A program made the position numbers and the translations under genes. From Atrina japonica (lineage: Eukaryota; Mollusca; Bivalvia; Pterioida; Pinnidae), in the NCBI GenBank assembly GCA_030159075.1, contig BROG01000954.1, positions 62,001 through 126,000 of the forward strand: a DNA stretch of 64,000 bases. The letters are read 5' to 3'. Shown here in pieces: positions 35,921-47,384 of this stretch; positions within the stretch are counted from its first letter, which is position 1, and every line of letters starts with the position of its first letter. A model generated the notes under the pieces. It was not told where the DNA came from. It searched no databases and saw nothing but the letters and a program-made list of their open reading frames with translations.

Positions 35921-36207
35921 AGCCGGCCTGGCTCAGTCGGTAGCGCGCTCGACTCTGGATCGTGAGGTCGTGAGTTCGAGTCCCACTGCCGACAGGTTGG
36001 TTTCCTGTCTTTCGGATGAGACAGTAAAAACTGGAGGTCCCGTGTCACAGTAAGTGTCGGAACGTTAAAGAACCCTCACTGCTCAATGGTCGTAAGTGCC
36101 GAGCATAGGCCAAAACTTGAAGCCCTTAACCGGCATTTGGTGACGTCTCCATATAAGTGAAATATTCTTGAGTGGAACGTTAAACAACAATAAACAAACA
36201 AACAAAC
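35921..36207 (+). mobile_element. SINE-A, plus strand, full length
   Basis: Box A 'tggctcagtcggtagcgcgc' and box B 'gtgagttcgagtccc' are intact, followed by 'gttggtttcctgtctttcgg', the central domain and tail 'gaacgttaaacaacaataaa' with (caaa)n. A target duplication of about 9 bp ('ccaatatat') flanks it. In addition 'gtgataatgtaatgatata' occurs on both sides (about 35888 and 36222), so the insertion may have landed between copies of a pre-existing duplication. Confidence 0.95.
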
Positions 36208-36454
36208 CAATATATGTAACTGACGTGATAATGTAATGATATAGCAATAACTTTACTTTGTACTTAACATAGCTAAGAACCAAATTTCATTTTCATGTGC
36301 TTGTTTTTGTTATCATTCTTTCATTAACTTTATTGGTTCTTTCTACATGTACACCTGTATTTGATTTCAGGTACTACATTGTATATTTTATATTTCAGGG
36401 CTGAACATGCCATTGTGTATCTTGATTTTCAATAAACAAAAATTGAAATTATTT

Positions 36455-37045
36455 TGAAATCCACTCTGCTCCACTCCATCATTACTATTAAAAAGTACAA
36501 TCCATTCCAGCACAACTCTTATCCACTCCAAAACTTTTATCCACTCCACTCCACTCCACCACTACTATCCACTCCAACACCAGACATATCCAATCCACTT
36601 CAAATTTCCTAGTTTCTACTCAACCCAATTTCACTCCTATCCACTCAACCACACCTCTCCATTCCACCAAACCTATCTACTCCACTACTCTTATCCAGTC
36701 CACCACAACTATCCATTGCAACACCTTATTTGCACTCCTCAAGACCTATCCACTCCACCACTCTTATCCACTTCATTCCTACCCACTCCTCCACACATAG
36801 CCACTCTACCACTCTTATCCACTCTACTTCTACTATCCATTCCACCATACCTATCCACTCCACCACTCATACCCTCTCCACCACACCTATCCACTTCACC
36901 AACTTTTAATGATCATTCCACTCTAATCCACTCCAACACACCTATCCACTCCATCACTCTTATCCACTCCACTACTATCCACTCCACCACACCTATCCAC
37001 TTTACAAGTCTTATCCATGCCACTACTTTTATCCACTCCATAGAT
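36455..37045. repeat. CT-rich 'tatccactccacc' minisatellite
   Basis: Irregular 15-18-bp units ('ctcttatccactccaccac') across about 590 bases; strongly strand-asymmetric (C+T on this strand). The Pro/Ser/Thr-rich plus frame is a low-complexity artefact. Confidence 0.93.
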
Positions 37046-37049
37046 TTCA

Positions 37050-38515
37050 CTATGCCCATGTACATTTCATGATATTGATAAGTATAAACTTCACAAATAC
37101 TCTAGATCACTGATTTCATGACTATTTATCATTTATATATATCTATATATATTCATCAAACACAAACAGACCCTGTTAAACATGGACATTGTACCAAAAC
37201 AATGTATCGTAAAAGCATAGGAAGGGAAGACTAACATGAAAAGCAAATATTAGAATGATGATCTACCAAGTTCAGAGAAGAGAATCCAATATATAAGAAC
37301 GATTTTGTATGCAGTTAATTTTTTTTACTTTTATGTGTAAATATTCTATCCTGTAACACAGTTTAACTTGCACAAAATGGTCTGGGCATCTGACAGCCAT
37401 ATAAAGTAATGTAATGTATGTGTCGATTTCACTATATAATCAATAGCAGTAAATCTAGTTATTAATTAGATTTGTCCAAGATTGCTGTATTTTCAAAACT
37501 AATCAGAAGAGGCTCCCTAGGTTTCCATCTGTAGTAGTTTCTGAAAGCTTGAGATCCCAGTTTCAAGGTCACTCACTGGCAATAATATAGGCATACTGTA
37601 TAGTTTTATTTGCGAGGGATTTAATTTCACTATGTTCACAAAGAAAATATTACAAAATTAAATACCGTGAATATAATACTTTATACTTACATGTACATGT
37701 ATGAAGTATCAAAATGACAATATGTTATTGATAAAAATTATAAAAGTTTTTACCAATCAAAATTAATTCATATATATCAACCACACATCGTATACATGTA
37801 CATAAATCACAAAATTGTATCAGATTTACTTTAACTCCTATCAAACTTAAGTATTGGAAGCAGCCTTGAGTGAAATTAAAAACCTGTGAATAAACTATAC
37901 GATATATTGTATGATTGTATTTGACAATACTTTATAAACAGGAGTTACAAATTTATTCATTTATTTGAAGACATACCTACTTATCATGCATTTTCATATT
38001 TATCCTTCCTGCATCGACAAAAATTGAAATTTCTACCTTTTCATCATTTTTTCACATAAAATATTTTCATTTGTCACCAATATTTTATTTTCTGTGACGA
38101 AAGTATAACTTTGTTGAATATTCACAAATAAGCATGCCACCAGTTTTATTACCAGTCTTATTACAACACTGTAGCTGCTCTTACAATCTGAGATAAAAAT
38201 AGCAACATATCACCATGGACAAATAATCCTACGAAAGATGTGAAATGGAACTTTAAATGACAAGGCATGGATATGTAAAGTTTCTAAAATTTCATTTATG
38301 CCCGAGTATTTACAGCTGTTTATAATGGTAAAGGCATAGATTAGCTACTGATCTCCATTTGAATATTAATATGTAAGGTTTAGACATTGTACATGTATGT
38401 AGACATTAAAACTGATGAATATATGTTATAAATATCCTTTACCCCCATGTTGTCATAGCTTGAAAAAGTAACTTAGGTATGAAGATGGTCTAATTAACTG
38501 GTATATTCTGAATAC
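37050..38515. other. No gene seen
   Basis: AT-rich sequence; no exon with both splice signals stood out on either strand. Confidence 0.5.
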
Positions 38516-38519
38516 AATG

Positions 38520-39310
38520 TGACAGCATGTTGATTAAGGTGATCTAATACTAGATCTAATATGGTCACACTTTGGTTAGGATGATCTACATGTAATACTA
38601 GATCTAATATGATCACACTTTGATTAAGATGATCTAATACTAGATATAATATGATCACACTTTAAGATGATCTAATACAGTTTCTAAAGTGATCACACTT
38701 TGATTGAGATGTTCTAATATTGGATCAACCCATGATGTTGTCATAGCTTGAAAAAGTAACTTAGGTATGAAGATGGTCTGATCAACTATTATATTTTGAA
38801 TCTAATATGACAGCACATTGATTATGATCTCATAATAGATATACTATGATCACATTTTGATTAAAATAATCTTATACTAGATCTAATATGATCACTCCTT
38901 GATTAAGATGATCTAATATGCTCACACTTTGATTAAGATGGTCTAATATGCTCACACTTTCATTCAAATATCTAATACTAGGCTGGCTCAGTTGGTAGCA
39001 CGTTCGACCAGCCAGCAGCAGGTTGGTTTCCTGTCTGTCGGATGAGACAGTAAAAACCGAGGTGGTGTCGGCACGTTAAAGAACCCTCACTGCTCAATGG
39101 CCGTAAGTGCTGAGCATAGGCCAAAATTTGAAGCCCTTCACTGGCATTTGGTGACGTCTCCATATGAGTGAAATATTCTTGAGTGGGACGTTAAACAAAA
39201 ATAAACAAAAAAACAAAAATCTAATACTAGATCTAATATGATAACACTTTGATTAAGATGGTCTTATGCTATATCTAATATGGTAACACTTTGATTAAGA
39301 TGGTCTAATC
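38520..39310. repeat. ~40-bp 'gatctaatactagatctaat' minisatellite, split by a SINE
   Basis: Units such as 'actagatctaatatgatcac' plus 'actttgattaagatgatctaat' recur from 38520 to 38970 and resume at 39219-39310 after the SINE. A non-repeat phrase 'gttgtcatagcttgaaaaag' occurs at about 38450 and again at about 38738, showing that unit blocks plus flank were duplicated together. Confidence 0.88.
38981..39218 (+). mobile_element. SINE-A, plus strand, with internal head deletion
   Basis: Box A ('tggctcagttggtagcacgt') is present but the box B region is deleted; the sequence jumps to 'gcaggttggtttcctgtctg'. Core and tail are well preserved ('gtgggacgttaaacaaaaat'). Flanked by 'atctaatacta' (38970-38980 and 39219-39229); since the host is a repeat containing that word, the duplication is suggestive only. 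Confidence 0.9.
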
Positions 39311-39314
39311 AATT

Positions 39315-41290
39315 GGTAAATTGTTTTATCTTTCTCTGGTTTATATGTATACACTATAGTAACTCTAATATTTTTGTACCTAAAGCTTTCTGTCACCCTG
39401 TTGTCCCATTATAATCTAATTTAGACGTGTATGTGCTTACTCTTCTTGGTAGGCTTCATATTTGCTTTCTACCTTTGATATTTAACCCTGAAATTGTTAT
39501 GAATTCTTAGACCAAGGCTCTTTCTTTTGGTTCTGACATCAAAAGTTGAGTATATGTTCGCCACATAAATATAATGTATGTCTTATATCTGGCCCCAGTC
39601 TTTTTACATTTCTTTTTACATACTTATACCGGTATGTGGTTTTTTGTATCATAACCATAAAACTGAAATATCTGTATCCCCATAAAAGGCACACATGTAT
39701 ATTTCAGGTAAAAACAAACAAACAGTAAACATGTATATAATATCTACAGTAATTGATGCTTCTATAGATCTGTAGGTGCAATTATGTCTAGGTGTAAAAT
39801 CTTTTATATTTAATCACAACAGCACTTGGTGTCTGGCTAAGATTTCATTCTGCACATCTGGAACCAAATAGCTTTACGATGATAATTATTACAATATGTG
39901 GCAAATTATATGTCTATTTACATGAACATGTATAAATAATATACATCATGTATAATGTAAACACAAGTAGTCCTCCAATATCCGTAAATTGTTTGAGCTA
40001 TAGGAAATATTGATTTCAGTCTAAAACACAACTCAAAATTTGCCAATCTACCCCTGGTGTAATGCAAGATCAATCTGACGAATTATTATACATGTACCTG
40101 GGATGAATATAGTATGGAGATATGGAACTGGCCACACTAGATTACCACAGCATACTTGTAAATCTAATTGAATACTGGCTATCTTTGAGTACTGATGATA
40201 ACATTTAAAATAATGATGAGAGACACATAAAGTATGGAAATGTACCCCAAGCTCTCCCCATCAGAAAAGTAGAGAATTACTGAAAATAAATGAGGAAATG
40301 CATGTATTCCATTACATCTGCTTTTCATATTTTAGTGTTGATTGTTTTAATTGTTTTAGATTTTCTTTTTCGGTTTGACTTACATGTAGCATCACTGCAA
40401 ACATCCAAATTCTGATGTCCTCTTATATATATATATTTTTAAATTTTAATACTTATTAACATACTGTACAAATTAAACATGTAAGATGATGTGATTTTAA
40501 ATGGTCATAAAACAACCTATCCTTTTTTATATCTTAATCTAGATAAATGTGTATTTTTCTCAAGAGATATGGCCCTTTACTTGAAAGTAACATATTTTTG
40601 TTTATTTCATTGTTTTCATTAACCAGCAAAGTCTTAACCATGATGAAATTTCGCATAAACTATTGATACCTAGTAACAGGTTCCTTTACAAAGTTTTCTA
40701 TTTCAGTGAAATTTAATGTCAATGAACTTGTTTTATTTTAAATACAAGGAAATTTTAGCCTCACAAAATATTCTGACTCTACAGTATAATCTGTTTGATT
40801 TGTATATATGTACTATCCTTGTTTCAAAGCAATACATCATCTACTGCAGGTAATAAAAATACAATTTTTTATTTTAAACAACAAACATTATCATCAATTA
40901 TTGCCCTTTAGTTTATAAAAATCTTCATAGAATAAATAGATTAAAATTAAATTTATGGACGATTCAATACAAAAGCTAACACTTATGAATTAATCATGTA
41001 GAAAACTATTGACTGGTCAAACATTTGACTTATAGCAGTACATATGGCCAACCTGTCATTAAATGCCTTCAGTCAAATCACTGTGTTACTTGTAAGTACA
41101 GCCGATCAAGTGATAACCTAGTCCGTCTGTCAATGTAGATACATAAAAACGTCAACAACATATATATCTGTAATGATATACCAGTTAATATTCATCTAAC
41201 ACAAACTGTTCTTACGAAATGCATCTTACATGAATGAATGGACAGATATATATAGGTACATGTATAATATATACAGTTGTAAGACATAAA
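39315..41290. other. No gene seen
   Basis: AT-rich sequence, no tandem repeats of note. Several isolated donor-like 'acttac' sites were checked without finding an acceptor-bounded frame. Confidence 0.5.
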
Positions 41291-41294
41291 TGAG

Positions 41295-41765
41295 TTAGCA
41301 AAAATTAATTTCACTATATATTCCAAGTCATTCTGCATTTGTTTGATTTTGTCCTCTGAATTTGGTAGACATCCAAAATAAATGAAAACTGGCATGTTTA
41401 ACCCTGGTCATCTGGGCCTAATTTTAAGAATATATCATCTGTATATTACTTAGGTATGGATGGTTTTATTTCATGTCTATAAATTACTTCATAGATCCAT
41501 CAATCATATTTAATTGTACTAAACATCAAGATGACTTCGCTAGAATTTTACTCTTATGAAGAATAATGTATTTCTTCTGAGAAAATGAATATGTTGCAAT
41601 GGAATTTTCAGTTTACGAGTACCAAAACCTTAACTTTCTTTGAATCAAGTTTTGCAGAAATTGGATAAACAACGAATTCTTGTGAGTTATTGAAAAAAAA
41701 GCAAATTTACAAAGAATATATAGGGAAAATAAAGTTTGCGAATCATTTATGTAATACTACTATGT
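41295..41765 (+). repeat. Left arm of a ~465-bp inverted duplication
   Basis: From 'gttagcaaaaattaatttca' to about 'gcgaatcatttatgtaatac' this segment matches the reverse complement of 43945-44408 along its whole length, at about 80% identity by eye. Shared words include 'tgcatttgtttgattttg', 'aatgtttaaccctgg' (arm 2) versus 'catgtttaaccctgg', 'gaataatgtatttc' and 'ttgcaatggaatttt/c'. Its inner end abuts the (TA)n(GA)n at 41766. Confidence 0.9.
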
Positions 41766-41767
41766 AC

Positions 41768-41815
<48 letters not shown>
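41766..41815. repeat. (TA)n(GA)n microsatellite
   Basis: A run of TA dinucleotides passing directly into GA dinucleotides. Confidence 0.97.
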
Positions 41816-41819
<4 letters not shown>

Positions 41820-42444
41820 AAATTGAATTCTTGCACAGCAGAAAGTAAGATAACATTGCAAAAGTTATTTGTTTAGGGAAATGGGTGTGGCAATGTTCAT
41901 TTAAGCAAGAAGATTCCATAATATACTTTTTAAATAGCTAAAATACTGACCCTGTCTTTTCAAATCGATATAATACCATGTATTGTACAGAAAGCAGATT
42001 GCAAATCCCTATGTTTACTTTCAAGGTGCTTTCATTTAAATAGTTACGATGTTATATAGAACATGCTTAACTTCTGCAATACAGCTTTATGTAAACGTAC
42101 CAACTTCAACAACAAATTTTATTCAAGTTTATAAACTCAACTCAGAGGCAAAAAATGTCTAAATAATTATTTACAAACTTCGATATAACTTCAAGATATT
42201 CATCTTTTTCTTAAGAAGATGTGGCTTATAAATTATACCTGTACGAGTTCTTGACTGTTACACGCGAGTGACTTTGTACTTAGTGATAAACGTGTACATG
42301 TTCCATATATACCGTTAACAGGTTAAGGTGTGCATGGAAATAAAAAGTTATACACTATACAGACGAGTGGAAACATGCATATCTAAATATAAATAAGTTT
42401 TGAGGTAGATCTATTTAAGATATATAAAAATAAAATACACTTAC

Positions 42445-42484
42445 TGTTGGATTTTTTACTGGTGTTTCCGTTAATATTATCCAT
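42445..42484 (-). CDS. Candidate first coding exon of the unrecognised minus-strand gene (exon 1)
   Basis: On the minus strand an ATG (context 'tttaatATGG') opens 13 codons, MDNINGNTSKKSN, then one base, ending at donor CCAACA followed by GTAAGT. Exit phase 1 matches the 30802-30930 exon, giving Ser at the junction. About 95-105 bases upstream on the minus strand lies 'ctatttatag', a possible TATA-type element, within a CpG-retaining interval. There is no in-frame evidence of an acceptor just upstream, so a first exon is preferred. The short polar peptide has no recognisable motif. Position and phase are observed; gene membership is inferred. Confidence 0.5.
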
Positions 42485-42700
42485 ATTAAACCTGTGCCTA
42501 TAATACCGTCCAGTACAGAACGACAGCTACAATCAGTTTACCTTGACGAATAAAATTATGATTCTCGGGATCACCCGTCTATAAATAGATTTTGAAACAA
42601 CCTCGCGGCATCGCTGCAAAGTTTGGAGAGTCCCTATGCTGAATGCTGTAGGCCTATATCGACACAATCTGTGTATGCAACAAGGAAATTATCCTACAGT
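42485..42700 (-). promoter_or_regulatory. Possible promoter / 5' UTR with CpG cluster
   Basis: CpGs are concentrated here ('cctcgcggcatcgctgc', 'tgacgaa', 'ttctcgggatcacccg') compared with the surrounding kilobases. 'ctatttatag' (minus strand, about 42577-42586) could serve as a TATA-like box with a start site some 30 bases downstream. This is inference from composition only. Confidence 0.35.
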
Positions 42701-42704
42701 GCTA

Positions 42705-43940
42705 GTGGGACTTAAAAACACCAGATATGATTGTAAATCTGGGTAGATTCTACTGAAAATAAATGACTGCCTGATGTCCACCTAGGAAAATATATGCCAA
42801 AAGAAATGGTCTATACAGACAAAACGTTTAACAGGTCTACTGAATAAAGCAGCCCTAATTTAATCGAAATTATATCATTTCAGCAACCTGTTCACAAAAG
42901 ATTACATTTATGTAGTTTTTATCATTTATTTATCTATTCTGTTATCTATTGAACATTATTTACATTTCTATTGATTTGTGTTTCATAAAAGACTACATTT
43001 AAATCCAGAGAATGCAGATACAAATGTGTCCTGTTTTAATTATTGTATTTACCGTTCACCCAGTAAATTCCGACAAAAAACTTGAAATTTTTATATTTTC
43101 ATAATTTAATAAATATTTTCTTGTAAAATATAGCATTATAGTTTTTAATTCAACTAAATGATTTTCATATTTTGATATTTCATCTAGATGTAATTCAATT
43201 CAAACAAGAATTCTGTATTGTATAAGAAAAAAAAATGTTAATTATGAAAATATAGTCATTTCAAGTTTTTCAATTTACTAACACAAAAATTAAAACACGA
43301 AAATGTCACCCCTTGTCAGTTTAAATTTTGTATTTACCACCCACCTACGGCTAATAAATTCAAACAATAAAACAGGATATATGAATACAGTTGTGATTCC
43401 GGTAAAACTTTACGGCGGTTGGAAAATCTTCCGACATCCGTGGGAAAAAATAACAGGACTTGTCATTTATAAAAAAGAAAAAAGAAAAAGAAGTTTACCA
43501 TATATTTACATCACTGCACTAATTTGATAAAATGGAACATTCAAATATACGTACATGTAACTGGCATCGATTTTAAAAATGAACCACGCGCCTAAAAAAA
43601 GATATGTTTTGAACTCGTTGTGCAAGATCTCATTTAGATAACGAATATTAATTCTGACATGGTCTTAAGAGTACCAAAACGTATTAGTCACTGTAACAAA
43701 TCTCAAGTGTTTTCATAAAGCCTGAATTCATATGTTACTGTTTGTTCTGCTTTAAAAGGCAGTGAAAGAGGCCTACTTCTTTTTATTTCATTTATTTTAT
43801 TCATTTATATTTTTCCACTCTTTTAGTGTATATCTTTTTTTCGTTTTAATTCATTTTGAATTTATTTATAAAGTAATTATCGGTAAAACCATTGATCGTA
43901 CATTGATATTTATTTACAGTTTTCTTGTCAAAATCGTGGA
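42705..43940. other. Unassigned AT-rich sequence
   Basis: Minus strand about 43410-43440 has an ATG in good context ('cccacggATG') opening MSEDFPTAVKFYRNHN with CpGs nearby. No good donor follows, so it is not called. The plus-strand frame at 43303-43527 overlaps it and has no other support. Confidence 0.4.
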
Positions 43941-43944
43941 TGTA

Positions 43945-44408
43945 AGTAGCACGACATTAGATAATTCGCAAAGTTTATTTTCACGATATATTCTTAGTAA
44001 AGCGCTTTTTCAATAACTCCTCTAGACTGTATCATTTATTCAATTTTAACACAACTTGATTCATAGAAAGCTAGCGTTTTGGTACCCCTATACCGGAAAT
44101 TCCATTGCAATATATTCATTATTTCAGATGAAATACATTATTCATCATGCGAGCAAAATTCTAGCTACATCATTTCGTTGTTTAGTACAAATATGATTAA
44201 TCGATCTGTGACGTAATTTGTAGACATGGAAATAAAAACCGTCAGTACCCAAGTAATATATGTTAACTAATGAAATTATTTTAAAAGTTAGGCGGCCCAG
44301 ATTTCCAGGGTTAAACATTCCCGTTTCCATTTATTTCGGATGTCTACTAAATTCAAAATCAAACAAATGCAGAATTACTAAAAATATATAGTGAAATTCA
44401 TTTTTGCG
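43945..44408 (-). repeat. Right arm of the ~465-bp inverted duplication
   Basis: Reverse-complement partner of 41295-41765; the match fades at about 44408 ('tttttgcgaactcg') on the outside and about 43945 on the inside. The two arms enclose about 2.2 kb including the candidate first exon at 42445-42484. It could be a transposon with long inverted termini, or two copies of a dispersed repeat. Confidence 0.9.
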
Positions 44409-44409
44409 A

Positions 44410-44850
44410 ACTCGAGATAGCTGGTACCAAGTGTGAAACAAAACAGTGGTAATATAGACCATGTAATTAAGCTCAGGGAAACTCTAGGATAATAGGACAA
44501 TGTAGCATATATTTGCTGGTATTGGAACGTTAGCGTTAGAACTCACTTAATCAGAATATTGTGAAGCCCTGATAGGTCAACTTCATGTCCACAATGGGAT
44601 ACCTTGTCCGACTTCACACTTTGGTAAACTGGCTTTTGAGCCAATATTCATCAAGACATCACAGAACGGTATTGACCTTTCCAAGAGGCCTGAGCATGTG
44701 CCACATGTAGGCCCTATTTTTTTTTTTAAAACGTGCATTCGAAATAGTGTTTAAGAAAGCAATATAAACGTTCTCAGAAGCAAGCGAAAGCGCTGTGTAA
44801 ATTGTCAAAATACAGTTTTACTTTACGATTACCGATATCTGGGGTTCTTA
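44410..44850. other. Unassigned; possible dispersed repeat
   Basis: 44560-44700 is somewhat richer in G+C and has a 43-codon minus-strand open stretch without splice context. Not recognised. Confidence 0.4.
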
Positions 44851-44854
44851 AAAT

Positions 44855-45140
44855 AGGACTGGATTCTAGGGGACGACCATTTCATTCTGAGCGGGGGGCT
44901 GGGAATTTTGTCGAGTCAGATTATTTATTTTCATACCGTCGCAGGACAGAATATTTATTTTCAAGCAGACCAGGGACAGGTTATTTATTTACTTCATTTT
45001 TTTTCGCTATTGTCATGTGGTCAGAAATGTGATATTTTTCAGAAATTTTTCAAAGTTGAGGGGGTAATAGAAGTACATGTATATACTATTCAGTGTTATA
45101 AAATACAAACCTCACTGCACACTGGATTATTGTGAGGCAA
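44855..45140 (+). repeat. Dispersed repeat family C, plus copy
   Basis: Features: 'taggggacgaccat', 'gcggggggctggg', three 'rgattatttattttc'-type motifs, then 'tgtcatgtggtc', 'gttgagggggtaa' and a conserved end 'aaaatacaaacctcactgca'. The reverse complement of 57470-57720 follows the same order. A rearranged third piece lies at 46905-47045. Overlapping plus frames of about 75 codons are not supported as genes. Confidence 0.75.
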
Positions 45141-45220
45141 GTTTGTGATATAAAGGAATCCATATAAAGGTAAGACGCTATCCCATTTCAATTATTTGGA
45201 AAACTTAACTGGTATTTGCG

Positions 45221-45756
45221 GGGCCAATGTGGACGAGTTGTTAGAGGATTTGGGCTTTGAACCATGAAGTCTCTCACTTCTGGTCAGTGCAGATACGAAC
45301 CTCGCTGGATTTGTTTGTTAATTGTTATTTACCGTCCCACTCAAGAATATTTCACTCATATGGAGCCGGTGAAGGGCTTCAAATTTTTGGCCTATGCTCG
45401 GCACTTACGGCCATTGAGCAGTGAGGGTTCTTTAACGTGCCGACATCTACTGTGACACGGGACCTCCAGTTTTTACTGTCTCATCCGAAAGACAGGAAAC
45501 CAACCTGACGCCGGCGGGACTCGAACTCACGACCTCACGATCCAGAGTAGAGCGCGCCACCGACTAAGCCAGGCGGGCTCACGAACCCCGCTGGAAACAA
45601 AGCTGATATTTGTGAGAAAGTTTGTCAGTTTACTTGCGGAATTATGGTGGTCTCTTCCCAGTACATTATTAACGAGTTCTCTCCTCCACTAATAAAAACT
45701 GGCCCACCACCATACAACAGAAAAATTGTCGAGTGTGGCATTTCAAATTTTAGTAT
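45221..45756 (+). mobile_element. SINE-B, plus strand, split by a nested SINE-A
   Basis: The head and loop part ('gttagaggatttgggctttg', 'ctctcacttctggtcagtgc') occupies 45221-45309; the body resumes at 45596 ('gagaaagtttgtcagtttac', 'ggtggtctcttcccagtaca') and ends near 45756 with '...aattgtcgagtgtggc'. Removing 45310-45595 restores one continuous SINE-B, so SINE-B was there first. Confidence 0.93.
45310..45580 (-). mobile_element. SINE-A, minus strand, inserted inside SINE-B
   Basis: Complete tRNA-like head at the right (minus-strand box A 'tggcttagtcggtggcgcgc', box B 'gtgagttcgagtccc'), core and tail at the left ('gtaaataacaattaacaaac'). It is flanked by a 15-bp target duplication with one mismatch ('acgaacctcgctgga' at 45295, 'acgaaccccgctgga' at 45581). 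A small deletion removed the 'tttggtgacgtctc' segment of the core. Confidence 0.95.
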
Positions 45757-46167
45757 TTAATAAGTAAGTACAAACACACACAAATGGATAGAGACAGTCA
45801 TTGTACTATGTCTTCAACCAAACTTTGTTGTTCTAAATTACAGGGATGGATCCAGGAATTTTCAATGAAGGGGTGTAACGTTTTTGATTTTGTTTTTGTT
45901 TTTTTAGAGTGGGGGCGACCAGACACCGTACATGTACGCGTGAAAATGGTGCGGAATTGGATATCATCGATGATTAAATTATATATATTTAGCTGATAAT
46001 AACACTATTATAGGAAAATCATATAAAGTTTGATATACTGCAAATTTAGTTTACGAACAAATTTTCATATTCATACATACTTAGAAACCAAAATTTATTT
46101 ACTGATATGTACGGCAAATACTTTAGAGATAAACTATAATAAATAAAAGTGCAGTCAAAAGCCATGA

Positions 46168-46209
46168 GATTAAAAATACACACATACACACACACACATA
46201 CACACATAT

Positions 46210-46292
<83 letters not shown>
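46168..46292. repeat. (CA)n followed by (TA)n
   Basis: Imperfect CA/CATA repeats at 46168-46208, then TA runs to 46292 interrupted by 'catg'. Confidence 0.97.
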
Positions 46293-46293
<1 letters not shown>

Positions 46294-46384
46294 TGTTTTT
46301 TTCGAGTGGAGCGAGGGTGAAAATTTTATTAATTTATTTTTAATAATTTTCCATCTTCTTACTTATTAAAATAGATGTTCAGTG

Positions 46385-46560
46385 ACACCTCGCTATGAAG
46401 ACCATCTAACTGGCTAACTCAAAGTGGTCTGATTAGTGAGGTGGTCTTTTAATTAAGGTTCTGTACTGATTCAACATTAATTAAGAGACTGGAAATTCAT
46501 GGTCTTCATTGTGAAGTGGTCTCCTAAGTGAGGTGTTCTTTAGGCATGGTTCCACTGTGT
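46385..46560. repeat. Foldback dispersed repeat ('tggtct / agacca' type)
   Basis: It begins 'cagtgacacctcgctatgaa' and ends 'ttctttaggcatggttccac' 'tgtg'; the right end reverse-complements to 'cacagtggaacc', echoing the left 'cagtgacacc'. 'ggtctgattagtgaggtggt' and 'ggtctcctaagtgaggtgtt' form an internal pair. It is related in style to the repeats at 12.1 and 50.9 kb. Confidence 0.65.
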
Positions 46561-46564
46561 AGAG

Positions 46565-47380
46565 GTTTTAATAATATTTTGTCTAAGTCCGGGCTTTTGA
46601 GTTTATTTTAATTTACTGTACATATAGTAAATCCTATACAAAACAATGTAAAATGGTGGGATCCGGATAGAGTCTTATGAACTATTTCTTGACCTGGATA
46701 AGTTTTTTAAGGTAATAAAGCATTACATTAAACATTAAAATTACACTGGCTAGAGTAATTGTATCTACTTGTAGTCATACATAAGATACTATCCACTACA
46801 AAAAAAAAATGGCAAGCACACAGCGAGCCGAAAAAATTGAAGATTAAAATATGGCGAGCGAAGCGAGCAGAAAATTTTTAAACATGAATAATTTTCGCAA
46901 TAATTTTGGCACCAGTTAAGGTCAGATTATTTATTTTCTTGCAAGTCGAGGACAGATTATTTAATTTCAATATTTTCAAGGTCAGAATATTTATTTCCAA
47001 AGTCTGCCAGCCCCCCCTTTCAGAATCAAAAGGTCATCCCCCTAGGTTCGCCGTCACACGGACACTCAGGGCTTGGTATAGGCCCTGTGCACAGGGTTAC
47101 GACGCCCATATTTTGTTTGCGTAGGCTATATAAACTGGTATCCGTTAGCTGTGCATTAAATTGCCTTTATGTCTCGCTTATAATGGAAGTGTTCCACAAA
47201 TACGAACGACTTAGATCTAGATTAGATGGTTAGACAGAAGGTTAGTAATTGTAGCAAAATCATTGTCCTTATGTAAACTTATCTGGTACACATCTGTTTT
47301 TGAGCAGAACATACATTCTGAGATACACAAGTAAAAGCAGAGTTGATACTTGCTTCTCGTCCGTTGCATCTATCATGTTC
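46565..47380. other. No gene; fragment of repeat family C at 46905-47045
   Basis: 46905-47045 carries 'gtcagattatttattttctt' and 'cagccccccctttcagaatc', matching pieces of the 44855-45140 element but with the G-rich part inverted relative to the other motifs. The rest is unassigned. Confidence 0.5.
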
Positions 47381-47384
47381 ACAC

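Noticed and set aside
40380..40440. Donor-like 'acttacatgtagc' with a short open minus frame
   Set aside because: The GTAAGT arises from the abundant TACATGTA palindrome, and there is no acceptor.
43410..43440. Minus-strand ATG with good context (MSEDFPTAVKFYRNHN)
   Set aside because: Only weak donor options (GTAAAG) and no matching exon; kept as a remark under the unassigned interval.
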